DNA of 41,533 bases. Origin: an uncultured Alphaproteobacteria bacterium. Its GTDB lineage: Bacteria > Pseudomonadota > Alphaproteobacteria > Rhodobacterales > Rhodobacteraceae. Position numbers and translations under genes: made by a program. The DNA lies in contig CACIIZ010000007.1 in NCBI GenBank assembly GCA_902586855.1, forward strand, positions 1 through 41,533, given 5' to 3'. Positions 16,674-25,164 of the stretch are shown in pieces (the first letter of the stretch is position 1; each line of letters starts with the position of its first letter). The notes under the pieces were generated by a model. It was not told the DNA's origin. It worked only from the letters and a program-made list of their open reading frames with translations, and ran no database searches.

Positions 16674-17932
16674 TGCTGCAGTTTAGTAAAAAACTCATCT
16701 AATCCTGGGGCCTCGTCAACTTGGCCGTATAATACCATTGCCGGATGGATATCATTGAATATACTGGAGCCAAAGTCCTTTACACTTTGCAAGGAAACAT
16801 CATCTATCTTAGCTATGGTTTCTTGAACCTCTACTATCCTATCCCAAATAATCAATCCTCTTGCAATCCGCTCACTCCTACTTGAAGAACTTTCAAGACT
16901 CATGAGCAAGCTCGCGCGAATTTGTGTCTTTGCTCGTTCAACTTCGGCTTTCGTGATCTCATGGACTGATTTCTTGAATTCTGCAGCGATTACCTCTGAT
17001 AGTTCCTTAATTTTTTCACCAGAAGTTCCAGAATAACATAAAAATAAACCAGTATCGGAATAACCATCGAACGAAGTGCCAATAGAATAGCAAAGCCCCC
17101 TCTTTTCTCTAATCTCCTGAAATAAGCGAGAGGACATTCCACCTCCCATCAAGACTGAAAAAATTTTTCCAGCATAAAGTTGGGGACTGGCTATGGAAGG
17201 AGCTCTAAAACCCACAGCAAAATGTGCTTGCTCAAGCTCCTTTTTTACTCTTTTTTCTCCTCCCAAAAAGGAGACCTTCTTTGGTTTGAATTTGCGTTTA
17301 GCTCCAGCTATAGGCTGCAAGCTCTTTGCTAATGCACATAATTCTTGATGCTTTAGGTTTCCTGCACCACAGACTACCATTCTTTCTGCGAAGTAGTTCT
17401 TATTTATAAAATGAAGAAAATTCTCACGCTTAAAAGAGCTAACATTTTCGATTGTTCCCAAAATAGATCTACCTAATTGTGTGTCAGAAAATGCTACCTC
17501 TTGTAGCAATTCAAAAATGAATTCATCTGGAGTATCTCTAATCTGGCCAATTTCTTGTATGATCACACCCTTTTCTCGCTCTATTTCTTCCTTTTTGAAT
17601 ACTGAGTTCGAAATAATGTCAGCCAGTATTTCCACTGCCAGTGGCACGTTTTCCTTCAGGACTTTTGCGTAATAGCAAGTAATCTCCTTACTAGTATAGG
17701 CATTTATAAAACCCCCAACATTTTCAATTGTTTCAGCTATTTGGAGGGCACTTCTGCTTTTTGTTCCTTTGAAAGCCATGTGCTCCAAGAAATGTGCAAT
17801 TCCACTTTCTTCTTTTTTCTCGTTTCGGCTACCCACACCTATCCATATCCCCACAGAAGCACTTTCTATGGTTGGAATTTCTTCCGTAACGACCTTTATG
17901 CCATTAGCTAGAATATCATAATGTATTGCCAA
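16670..17932 (-). CDS. M16 family zinc peptidase (processing-peptidase-like)
   Basis: This 420-residue protein is of the mitochondrial processing peptidase / pitrilysin family. The inverted zinc motif is complete: H47, E50 and H51 in AHFLEHMAFKGT, with the third ligand E127 in VIIQEIGQ, 76 residues later. The C-terminal half has the partner-domain pattern ending with GGGMSSRLFQEIREKRGLCYS. Alphaproteobacterial genes of this type commonly follow thrC, as here, one base away. The physiological substrate is not known. It is translationally coupled to the RimJ-like gene. Confidence 0.92.
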   Translation of the reverse strand: MAIHYDILANGIKVVTEEIPTIESASVGIWIGVGSRNEKKEESGIAHFLEHMAFKGTKSRSALQIAETIENVGGFINAYTSKEITCYYAKVLKENVPLAVEILADIISNSVFKKEEIEREKGVIIQEIGQIRDTPDEFIFELLQEVAFSDTQLGRSILGTIENVSSFKRENFLHFINKNYFAERMVVCGAGNLKHQELCALAKSLQPIAGAKRKFKPKKVSFLGGEKRVKKELEQAHFAVGFRAPSIASPQLYAGKIFSVLMGGGMSSRLFQEIREKRGLCYSIGTSFDGYSDTGLFLCYSGTSGEKIKELSEVIAAEFKKSVHEITKAEVERAKTQIRASLLMSLESSSSRSERIARGLIIWDRIVEVQETIAKIDDVSLQSVKDFGSSIFNDIHPAMVLYGQVDEAPGLDEFFTKLQH

Positions 17933-17933
17933 A

Positions 17934-19325
17934 TCAGTACTCTCTCTTAATCAAATCCTTAAGATAGTTCACATCGTTGGGTGCCTCAACAACTTTTTCT
18001 TCTTTAACAGATAACTTTTCTAGTGACTTAGGTAGAGAAATATTGGTTTTTATGGCTTTTTCTACTGACTCGGCAAACTTTGCTGGGTGTGCAGTTGCCA
18101 AACTCACAGTTATCTTTTCTTTATCAAAGAACTCTCGGGAAACCTTAGTCCCAACAGCTGTATGAGGACAGATAATCATGTTGTATTTCTCAAAAACATT
18201 CCTTATTTCTGCTAGGGTATCTTCTTCAGAGACAGTACCACTATAAAATTCCTCTCCTAATTGGTTTAGAATATCCTCCTCTATACCATATGAACCCTTC
18301 AAGTGAAGTTCACGCATTTTCCTAGCAACTATATTCCCATTTCCCTGGTATAACTCATATATCATGCGCTCAAAGTTAGAGGATACTTGAATATCCATAG
18401 ACGGGGAAAAAGTCTTGAAAACCTCCCCTTTGCTATATCTTCCAGAAATAAGAGTCCTGTGAAGGATATCATTCTGGTTTGTAGCTATTATGAGTTTATC
18501 GATATTTGCTCCCAGTTTCTTAGCTACATAACCAGCATAAATATTGCCAAAATTACCAGTTGGTACGCAAAAATCCACCTTAACGTTAGACGAAAAACGA
18601 CTCGCCGTAAAAAAATAATAAACTACCTGAGAGATAATTCTCGCCCAATTGATAGAATTAACGCCAGTAAGAGCAATTCTCTCTGAGAAACTAGTATCAT
18701 TAAAAATTGATTTAACTATTGATTGGCAATCGTCAAAGTTACCATTCACTGAAACTACCGAAACATTGGAGGCTGTTTCTGTCGTCATCTGGCGACGTTG
18801 AATTTCTGAAATTCGGTCCTTAGGAAATAGAACATACAAGTTAATAAATTCTAAGTTCCTAAATGCCTGAACCGCCGCGGCCCCCGTATCCCCGGAAGTG
18901 GCCACTATGATGGTGATAGATTTGCGGATTTTTTTCAAGGCTTGATGAAACATTTGAGCAATCATTTGCATAGCAAAATCTTTGAATGCAAAAGTAGGTC
19001 CATGGAATAATTCTAGCACCTTATGATTCTCAGATAGACTTACTAATTCGCATCTATCTCTCTTTCTAAAACCTGAATAAGCATCATAAACCATCGTCTG
19101 CAACTCTTCTTCTGAAAAAAGATCTCCCAGAAACGGTTTCAATATGGATATAGCAACTTCTTCATAGCTCTTATCTACAAACTTAGAGACATCCATAACA
19201 CCTAATTTTGGCAAGTGATCAGGAATATATAAGCCACCGTCTGCTGCCAATCCAGAAAAAAGAACTCCTTGAAAAGATATTCTTTTTGCTCCTCCCCTAG
19301 TGGACTTATAAAGCATGTTTACCAC
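17934..19325 (-). CDS. thrC: Threonine synthase
   Basis: ThrC converts O-phosphohomoserine and water to threonine and phosphate using PLP. The 463-residue protein has the long (class I) layout: the Schiff-base lysine K115 in GPTFAFKDFAMQ, a phosphate-binding TSGDTGAAAVQAF loop near residues 145-157, and GNFGNIYAGY later. The start overlaps the end of surf1 by 20 bases. cta genes - surf1 - thrC - M16 is a recurrent alphaproteobacterial order. No leader peptide of the enteric attenuation type is possible because of this overlap. Confidence 0.95.
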   Translation of the reverse strand: MVNMLYKSTRGGAKRISFQGVLFSGLAADGGLYIPDHLPKLGVMDVSKFVDKSYEEVAISILKPFLGDLFSEEELQTMVYDAYSGFRKRDRCELVSLSENHKVLELFHGPTFAFKDFAMQMIAQMFHQALKKIRKSITIIVATSGDTGAAAVQAFRNLEFINLYVLFPKDRISEIQRRQMTTETASNVSVVSVNGNFDDCQSIVKSIFNDTSFSERIALTGVNSINWARIISQVVYYFFTASRFSSNVKVDFCVPTGNFGNIYAGYVAKKLGANIDKLIIATNQNDILHRTLISGRYSKGEVFKTFSPSMDIQVSSNFERMIYELYQGNGNIVARKMRELHLKGSYGIEEDILNQLGEEFYSGTVSEEDTLAEIRNVFEKYNMIICPHTAVGTKVSREFFDKEKITVSLATAHPAKFAESVEKAIKTNISLPKSLEKLSVKEEKVVEAPNDVNYLKDLIKREY

Positions 19326-20037
19326 CAGTCTCCCTATATTTTTTCACAACTCTGATTATCAAATATACTGACATAAAAACCCATACTAAGGCCATAGAGA
19401 ACCAAGTTATAGCATATTGCAAGTGATTATTAGTAAGATTTGGTTTTAGGGGAGTTGGGATCACTCCCTCTCCAATGTGGTCAGATAATACTACCATGAT
19501 AGGTCTTGTTTTCATGTAATTAGACATATCAGTTACATTCCTAGAGAACCAAATGTTTCGATCCAAATTGGGATCTGGAGTAAAAGAGTCTGTTTCATTG
19601 GGGTAAAGAATATTTCCTACAATTCTTTCACTAGTAAACATTCTTTCTACATTCTTATTTTTTTCCTGAATGAATCCCAAATCAATCATGATCACTTCGT
19701 TACTTAGCAGCTTAAATGGCTTAACCAATTTGAATCCTGGACCGTATGGCTTTAGGGAATGTAAAACATGAAGTTCTGTTTCTAAAAATTTTCCCTCTGC
19801 AATGATAGAAAGGTACTGGGCACTACTGTTTATCATGTTGGGTAAAAGCATAATTGGCGCCATCTCAATGCTTTTTTCAATCTTCTCGATTAGATCATTT
19901 TTCCAAGCTAACCGTTTTACCTGCCAAGAACCAAGAGACAAAAGAATCATCAAACCAAGAAAGCCAAAAAAACATGGGAATATCAGCCTCTTTAACAAAA
20001 AAAGAGCTCTTTTAATTAGATGTGAAAGATAAGACAA
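19306..20037 (-). CDS. SURF1 family cytochrome oxidase assembly protein
   Basis: SURF1 proteins help insert heme a into subunit I of aa3-type oxidases. The 243-residue protein has the typical two-helix layout: an N-terminal membrane segment followed by SWQVKRLAWKNDLI, a periplasmic core with FVPN-like and GFI elements, and a C-terminal helix near residues 210-230. The start is a TTG; an in-frame stop lies 12 bases upstream and no earlier ATG exists. The gene overlaps thrC by 20 bases and follows ctaE by 49 bases. Position in the cta operon supports the call. Confidence 0.9.
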   Translation of the reverse strand: MSYLSHLIKRALFLLKRLIFPCFFGFLGLMILLSLGSWQVKRLAWKNDLIEKIEKSIEMAPIMLLPNMINSSAQYLSIIAEGKFLETELHVLHSLKPYGPGFKLVKPFKLLSNEVIMIDLGFIQEKNKNVERMFTSERIVGNILYPNETDSFTPDPNLDRNIWFSRNVTDMSNYMKTRPIMVVLSDHIGEGVIPTPLKPNLTNNHLQYAITWFSMALVWVFMSVYLIIRVVKKYRETGGKHAL

Positions 20038-20086
20038 AAATATGCGTGTTCATATTTTCAGATCCCATCCCTGAACAGTTGAGCAT

Positions 20087-20875
20087 TCAAGAACCCCAAA
20101 TATAAATTGCGGCAAAAAGAAACAACCAAACTACATCTACAAAATGCCAATACCAGGCGGCTGCCTCAAATCCGATATGGCTTTCTGGGGTAAAATGTCC
20201 TTTAAGTGCTCTAATTAGACACACCGCCAGGAATATAGTTCCTACCACCACATGAAATCCATGAAATCCCGTAGCCATAAAAAAATTGGCTCCATAAATG
20301 TTACCAGAAAAACTGAAGGCAGCATGGGAATATTCATACGCCTGGAAAACGGTAAATAGCATGCCTAACAAGATAGCAATTATTAAACCATTTACTAAGT
20401 CCCTCCTATTATTTTCATGAGCAATAGCGTGGTGAGCCCAAGTGGCTGCAGCGCCAGAACATAGCAGGATTAAGGTATTAATTAGTGGTAGATGCCAGGG
20501 ATCAAAAGTTTCGATTCCTACAGGTGGCCAGACCTCTCCAACTGCTTCCATCGGGTAAAGAGCATGCTTAAAAAAACTCCAAAACCACGCGCTGAAGAAC
20601 ATCACTTCAGATACTATGAACATAATTATGCCATACTTTAAACCTATTTTTACTACAGGGGTATGATCTCCAATATGGCTCTCGGTTACTACATCTGACC
20701 ACCATCCATACATGCAATAAAGGACTATGACTAAGCCTACTACCATTACTATTGATGTATAATCATGAAAAAATAAGACACTACCAAACAATAGTATAAA
20801 GGCACCTAATGCGCTCAAGAAAGGCCAAATACTCGGAGTTAAGATATGATAGTCATGATTTTTTTCGTGGGCCAT
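20087..20875 (-). CDS. ctaE: Cytochrome c oxidase subunit III
   Basis: Subunit III is the seven-helix membrane subunit of aa3-type cytochrome c oxidase, stabilising proton uptake. The 262-residue sequence has the short N-terminus [38 protein letters not shown] with the conserved Glu, [33 protein letters not shown] and the ending [20 protein letters not shown]. All are near-identical to subunit III consensus elements. It follows ctaG by 34 bases. Confidence 0.97.
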   Translation of the reverse strand: MAHEKNHDYHILTPSIWPFLSALGAFILLFGSVLFFHDYTSIVMVVGLVIVLYCMYGWWSDVVTESHIGDHTPVVKIGLKYGIIMFIVSEVMFFSAWFWSFFKHALYPMEAVGEVWPPVGIETFDPWHLPLINTLILLCSGAAATWAHHAIAHENNRRDLVNGLIIAILLGMLFTVFQAYEYSHAAFSFSGNIYGANFFMATGFHGFHVVVGTIFLAVCLIRALKGHFTPESHIGFEAAAWYWHFVDVVWLFLFAAIYIWGS

Positions 20876-20909
20876 GTCTTTTCCTCTGTCATGAAGACTT
20901 GATGATTTT

Positions 20910-21479
20910 TTATAACTTAGTTTTTGGCTCTTCTGTTATACTAGCTGTTGTTTCGGGAAGGTCAATCTCGTAAAAAGTATAGGATAGTGTAACAGACTTA
21001 ACATTTTTTGCCTCGACATGACTTATCATATCCGGATCAACATAGAAGGTAACCGGCATGCTTACCCTTTCACCAGGCTGTAATATCTGCTCGGTAAAGC
21101 AAAAGCATTCAATTTTATTAAAAAAATTCCCTACTGAAAATGGTACCACATTGAAGCTGGCTTGGGCCGCTATTGGTTTATTTGTGGGGTTAAACGCTTC
21201 ATAGAATGCTAAACCAGTTTGACCTAAATTTATCTGTATTTCTCTCTGTACTGGAAAGACTTCCCACTTCAAACCCCGCTCTAATGAGACATCAAACCTG
21301 ACCTGTATATCATGATCAGATATCACATCAGATTCGTATTTTGCATAATTTGTTGTTCCTCCATAACCAGTAACCTTACAAAACCAATTATAAAATGGAA
21401 CTGACAAAAAAGATGCCGATCCCATAAAAGCAACTATCAACACCAGATAGAAAATTGTTTTCCTCTTACCTTTTTCCAT
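20910..21479 (-). CDS. ctaG: Cytochrome c oxidase assembly protein CtaG (Cox11)
   Basis: Cox11/CtaG delivers copper to the CuB site in subunit I. The 189-residue protein has a single N-terminal membrane anchor (about residues 8-28) followed by a periplasmic immunoglobulin-like domain. The copper-binding C-F-C-F motif is at residues 125-128 (IECFCFTEQ). PVTFYVDP near residue 147 is also conserved. It starts 3 bases after the coxF-like gene. Confidence 0.96.
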   Translation of the reverse strand: MEKGKRKTIFYLVLIVAFMGSASFLSVPFYNWFCKVTGYGGTTNYAKYESDVISDHDIQVRFDVSLERGLKWEVFPVQREIQINLGQTGLAFYEAFNPTNKPIAAQASFNVVPFSVGNFFNKIECFCFTEQILQPGERVSMPVTFYVDPDMISHVEAKNVKSVTLSYTFYEIDLPETTASITEEPKTKL

Positions 21480-21482
21480 ATT

Positions 21483-21665
21483 CTATTCTTCCAAAATACT
21501 CGGCCTTAAGTTATGATCAAACCCTTCGATCATACCACCGTTTGATAACTTGGCTATCGTCACTAGGAAAATCATTACGATAAAACCAGCTAAGCTCATT
21601 GCTAACCAAAAGTTCCTATTCTTTCTTTTGGCGTCAAAACCATCTTTTGATTGATCTACAACCAT
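21483..21665 (-). CDS. Small single-span CoxF-like membrane protein
   Basis: This 60-residue protein has a charged N-terminus (KDGFDAKRKNRN) and one hydrophobic helix (about residues 25-43). It lies between ctaB and ctaG and overlaps ctaB by 10 bases. Many alphaproteobacteria have such a short protein at this exact point, sometimes called CoxF. I assign it by position and topology rather than by a strong motif. A role in oxidase assembly is inferred. Confidence 0.7.
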   Translation of the reverse strand: MVVDQSKDGFDAKRKNRNFWLAMSLAGFIVMIFLVTIAKLSNGGMIEGFDHNLRPSILEE

Positions 21666-22633
21666 ACTAAAACCTCAGCAAAATTTTCATAAAATGGGAG
21701 AAAAAACTTAAGAAGAAATTCTGCCATGAGCATTAAAAAATGTGCAAAAAGATAAAATATGGAAAATAAAAAAAGTTGTCGATCTCTTTTTCCCTTAAAG
21801 AGCTTACTCAACTGAGCAAATCCGCTTAAACCCATTGCAAAAAATAAAAATATGGCATTTAGAATAATTATAGAAATTAGATAGAGTGGGCCTCCGACAT
21901 TGGTAAAAGCAATCATAAAAGAGGGGACAAGCAAAAGAAGACTGTAAAAAAGGACTTGCCGTTTGGTTTCTTCTTCGCCATGTGTCTCTGTGAGCATCGG
22001 AATTCTTGATTTTGAGTAATCACCCTTTGTCATCAAACAAAGCGACCAAAAATGAGGTGGCGTCCAAAAGAATATCAAGAAAAACATTAGAATACTTTCG
22101 AAGCCTATACTATTGGTAGTCACTACCCACCCAATCACGGGAGGTAATGCTCCTGACGCGCCACCAATGACAATATTTTGGGGGGTCCGCCTTTTCAAAA
22201 ACATAGTATAAATCAAAATATAAAAAGCAATTGTGCCTGCTAGTAAGAGTGCCGAAAGGTAATTAGCGAACAGACCCAGAAATATGACTGAGAAAAATGA
22301 CAAAAATAGACCGAAACTTAGGGCTTGATCTTCAGTTATTTTACCTGAAGGTATGGGCCTGGCAGAGGTTCGGACCATAACGGAGTCTATGTCCGAATCC
22401 CACCACATATTCAGTGCGCCTGCAGCGCCTGCACCCATCCCAATGCAAATCAACGAGCTAATAGCAACCACTGGGTTTATAGTCCCAGGAGCTATTACCA
22501 TAGCGACAGCCGCGGTAAGAATAGCTAACCTCATTACTCTAAATTTTAAAAGAGCAATATAATCATGCGTTGAAGCCTGACTTAAAATTGTTTCATTTTC
22601 TAAAACTGATCGACCCATTCTGTGCACTCTCAT
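21656..22633 (-). CDS. ctaB: Protoheme IX farnesyltransferase (heme O synthase)
   Basis: CtaB adds a farnesyl tail to heme b to make heme o, precursor of the heme a used by aa3 oxidase. The 325-residue UbiA-family membrane protein shows the first aspartate motif in NMWWDSDIDSVMVRTSARP (about residues 95-113) and the second in DYSKSRIPML. About eight or nine helices are visible. The start is uncertain between the first codon and the ATG five codons later. The gap to ctaC is only 17 bases, so no ctaD gene is present between them. Confidence 0.95.
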   Translation of the reverse strand: MRVHRMGRSVLENETILSQASTHDYIALLKFRVMRLAILTAAVAMVIAPGTINPVVAISSLICIGMGAGAAGALNMWWDSDIDSVMVRTSARPIPSGKITEDQALSFGLFLSFFSVIFLGLFANYLSALLLAGTIAFYILIYTMFLKRRTPQNIVIGGASGALPPVIGWVVTTNSIGFESILMFFLIFFWTPPHFWSLCLMTKGDYSKSRIPMLTETHGEEETKRQVLFYSLLLLVPSFMIAFTNVGGPLYLISIIILNAIFLFFAMGLSGFAQLSKLFKGKRDRQLFLFSIFYLFAHFLMLMAEFLLKFFLPFYENFAEVLVWL

Positions 22634-22650
22634 ATTAAGTGAAAAATCTT

Positions 22651-23538
22651 TTATTTTTTCGTTTCAGCTAATACGATTTTTGTTCTTTGAGATATTCCCG
22701 AATACTCTTTTGATGCTTCCTCCAACCAATTCTCATAACGCTCTTTAGCTACTGCTTTCACTACAATCGGCATGTATGAATGATTAAGCCCACAGAGCTC
22801 TGAACATTGACCAAAATATGTACCTTCTTTCTCAACTTTGTACCAAGCTTCATTCAATCTACCTGGAACAGCATCCACATGAACACCAAATGCTGGAATC
22901 TTCCAAGCATGCAGTACATCTGATCCGGTAACCTGCATTCTTATTACAGAACCAACAGGAACTACGACCGCATTGTCCGTCGCAAGCAAATATTCATCTT
23001 CCTGGTAACCGTAGCTTGATAATTCTTCCTTATTTAACATGAAGGCATCAAAATAAATTTCTTGATCAGGATACTCATAAGACCAGTACCACTGATTTCC
23101 TGTAGCTTTAATCGTCAGATCATACTCAGGAATATACAATTGTTTAAATAGCATGGGTAAAGAAAATGCCCCTATCATTATTAAGATCGCAGTTGGTACA
23201 AGGGTCCAAGTTATCTCCAGTGTCGAATGATGAGTAAAATTTGCTGGTTTCGGATTTGCTTTCCTATTAAACCGGAAAATTACTATCCCAAGAAGACCAA
23301 TTACAAATAGTGATATCAGTGTGATGATAATTAGTAAAAAATTATCTAACCATAGAATGTCTCTAGCAAGTTCAGTCACCGCTGGTTGAAAATTTATTCC
23401 GCCATCTATAGGCTTCCCAACGACCTCTAAATCTTTAAATTGATCTAAACCAAACGCCAAGGTGCTACTACTCAAAAACATTGCAACACCCAAAATTCTT
23501 GCCATTAACCCCGAAAATTCCTTCATCAACCTCTCCAT
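22651..23538 (-). CDS. ctaC: Cytochrome c oxidase subunit II
   Basis: Subunit II receives electrons from cytochrome c through its CuA centre. The 295-residue protein starts with a signal-peptide-like segment ending near SSTLAFG (about residue 30). A two-helix membrane hairpin follows (about 60-130), then a periplasmic cupredoxin domain. CuA ligands are all present: His in [10 protein letters not shown], then [12 protein letters not shown] supplying Cys, Glu, Cys, His and Met. It heads the minus-strand cta operon and is divergent from tldD, as in Paracoccus-like genomes. Confidence 0.96.
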   Translation of the reverse strand: MERLMKEFSGLMARILGVAMFLSSSTLAFGLDQFKDLEVVGKPIDGGINFQPAVTELARDILWLDNFLLIIITLISLFVIGLLGIVIFRFNRKANPKPANFTHHSTLEITWTLVPTAILIMIGAFSLPMLFKQLYIPEYDLTIKATGNQWYWSYEYPDQEIYFDAFMLNKEELSSYGYQEDEYLLATDNAVVVPVGSVIRMQVTGSDVLHAWKIPAFGVHVDAVPGRLNEAWYKVEKEGTYFGQCSELCGLNHSYMPIVVKAVAKERYENWLEEASKEYSGISQRTKIVLAETKK

Positions 23539-23587
23539 ACTCTATAAGACTTAATACCCTTAATGAAACCTATTACCTTAATATGTG

Positions 23588-23602
23588 TTTGTCGAAGACA
23601 AA
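23588..23602. promoter_or_regulatory. Palindrome upstream of ctaC
   Basis: TTTGTC-GAA-GACAAA is a perfect 6-bp inverted repeat with a 3-base centre, 50 bases upstream of the ctaC ATG in the 177-base gap shared with tldD. It could be an operator for the oxidase operon. It is not followed by a T-run in the plus direction, so a terminator is unlikely. Confidence 0.35.
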
Positions 23603-23667
23603 AAACTAGCTTAAATGAAAAATATATCTAATGTACAAATCAAGGGTAAAATTTCAATTAATCTAAG

Positions 23668-23688
23668 CTGATCACTTCGACTGATCAC
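23668..23688. promoter_or_regulatory. Tandem CTGATCAC boxes upstream of tldD
   Basis: CTGATCAC occurs at 23668-23675 and again at 23681-23688. Each copy contains the palindrome TGATCA, and the copies start 13 bases apart, so they also form an inverted repeat. They lie 28-48 bases upstream of the tldD ATG. The arrangement resembles a regulator site; the regulator is unknown. Confidence 0.35.
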
Positions 23689-23715
23689 AGGATACAAAAA
23701 ATAGAGATAAGATCA

Positions 23716-25152
23716 ATGAGTGAAATAGACGCAACCTTTAAGCCTTTTGAACAAAATTTAGATATGCAAAAAGTCCTGCAAATTTTGAGAGATTCAACTT
23801 ATGGAGCTGATGATGGTGAACTCTTTCTAGAGAAAAGAATTACTGAGGGATTGGCCTTCGATGATCAAAAGCTTAGACAATCCTCCTTCAATATAAATGA
23901 AGGTTTTGGCCTCAGGACTGTAGCAGGAGAAAAAATAGGCTTTTCACATTCTTCCAATATTACTGAGCAGTCAATCAAAGAAGCTGCCAAGATAATTAAG
24001 ATAGCCAATCAAGGCCTAACTAGAGACAAGCCATTAGCTCCACCACCAAGCAGAACTAATGTTAAATTGTACAGTGATGCTGATCCATTCCAATCAATCC
24101 CTCTGAGCCTCAAAATTAATTTGTTGAAAACGATAAATGATTTTGCAAGGGAATACGATGACAGGGTCGCGCAAGTCTCAGTAAGTATGGGAGCTTCATT
24201 GCAAGAAATAATTATTCTTAGACCAGAAGGAGAAATTCTTAGTGATATCAGACCAATGGCTCGGATTTATATTTCAGTTGTTCTAGAAGAAAAAGGTAGA
24301 AAAGAGTCAGGTTCTTCTGGTGGTGGTGGTAGATACAGCCTTTCCACACTTATGGCCGAAGATGTGTGGAAGCATCACGTTTGTGAGGCAATAAGGATAG
24401 CTGGGATCAACTTAACTGCCGAGGCTGCCCCGGCAGGCGAAATGGACATCGTTCTGGGACCAGGCTGGCCAGGAGTAATGTTGCATGAAGCTGTCGGTCA
24501 TGGATTAGAAGCCGATTTTAATCGAAAAAAAACATCGGCCTTTTCTGAACTTCTTGGGAAACAGGTAGCATCAAAAGATGTGAGCGTTATAGATGATGGA
24601 ACTATACCAAATCGACGAGGATCAATTTCGATAGATGATGAGGGTACAACTAGTAACCGCAATGTGCTTATAGAGAAAGGAATACTCGTAAACTATATGC
24701 AGGATAGGCAAAATGCGCGACTTATGGGACTTGATACAACTGGAAATGGAAGGAGAGAAAGCTATGCTCATCCGCCCATGCCAAGAATGACCAACACATT
24801 TATGTCTCCAGGATCAATTAATCCAACAGATATCTTAAGCGATTTAAAGGACGGTATTTATGCGGTAGGTTTTTCGGGAGGACAGGTTGATATTACAAAT
24901 GGGAAATTTGTTTTTTCATGTACGGAAGCCTATAGAGTGAAAAATGGCAAGATTGAAAAACCTGTCAAAGGAGCTACACTTATCGGGGATGGTCCTACAG
25001 CAATGAAAAATATTCAAGCCGTCGGCAATGATCTTTCCTTAGATCCTGGAATTGGTAATTGCGGTAAAGGAGGTCAGTGGGTTCCGGTTGGTGTGGGGCA
25101 GCCAACCATCCTTATAAGTGGCCTAACTATCGGTGGAAGTGGTACTAATTGA
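23716..25152 (+). CDS. tldD: Metalloprotease TldD
   Basis: TldD forms a zinc protease with TldE (PmbA) that trims unfolded peptides and matures some modified peptides. The 478-residue protein carries the catalytic HExxxH at residues 257-262 (LHEAVGHGLEAD). It also has the conserved C-terminal GNCGKGGQWVPVGVGQP segment. pmbA is not in the window. It is divergent from ctaC and runs into topA after 12 bases, so tldD-topA-rnr may be cotranscribed. Confidence 0.95.
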   Translation: MSEIDATFKPFEQNLDMQKVLQILRDSTYGADDGELFLEKRITEGLAFDDQKLRQSSFNINEGFGLRTVAGEKIGFSHSSNITEQSIKEAAKIIKIANQGLTRDKPLAPPPSRTNVKLYSDADPFQSIPLSLKINLLKTINDFAREYDDRVAQVSVSMGASLQEIIILRPEGEILSDIRPMARIYISVVLEEKGRKESGSSGGGGRYSLSTLMAEDVWKHHVCEAIRIAGINLTAEAAPAGEMDIVLGPGWPGVMLHEAVGHGLEADFNRKKTSAFSELLGKQVASKDVSVIDDGTIPNRRGSISIDDEGTTSNRNVLIEKGILVNYMQDRQNARLMGLDTTGNGRRESYAHPPMPRMTNTFMSPGSINPTDILSDLKDGIYAVGFSGGQVDITNGKFVFSCTEAYRVKNGKIEKPVKGATLIGDGPTAMKNIQAVGNDLSLDPGIGNCGKGGQWVPVGVGQPTILISGLTIGGSGTN

Positions 25153-25164
25153 ATGAGTTAACGT

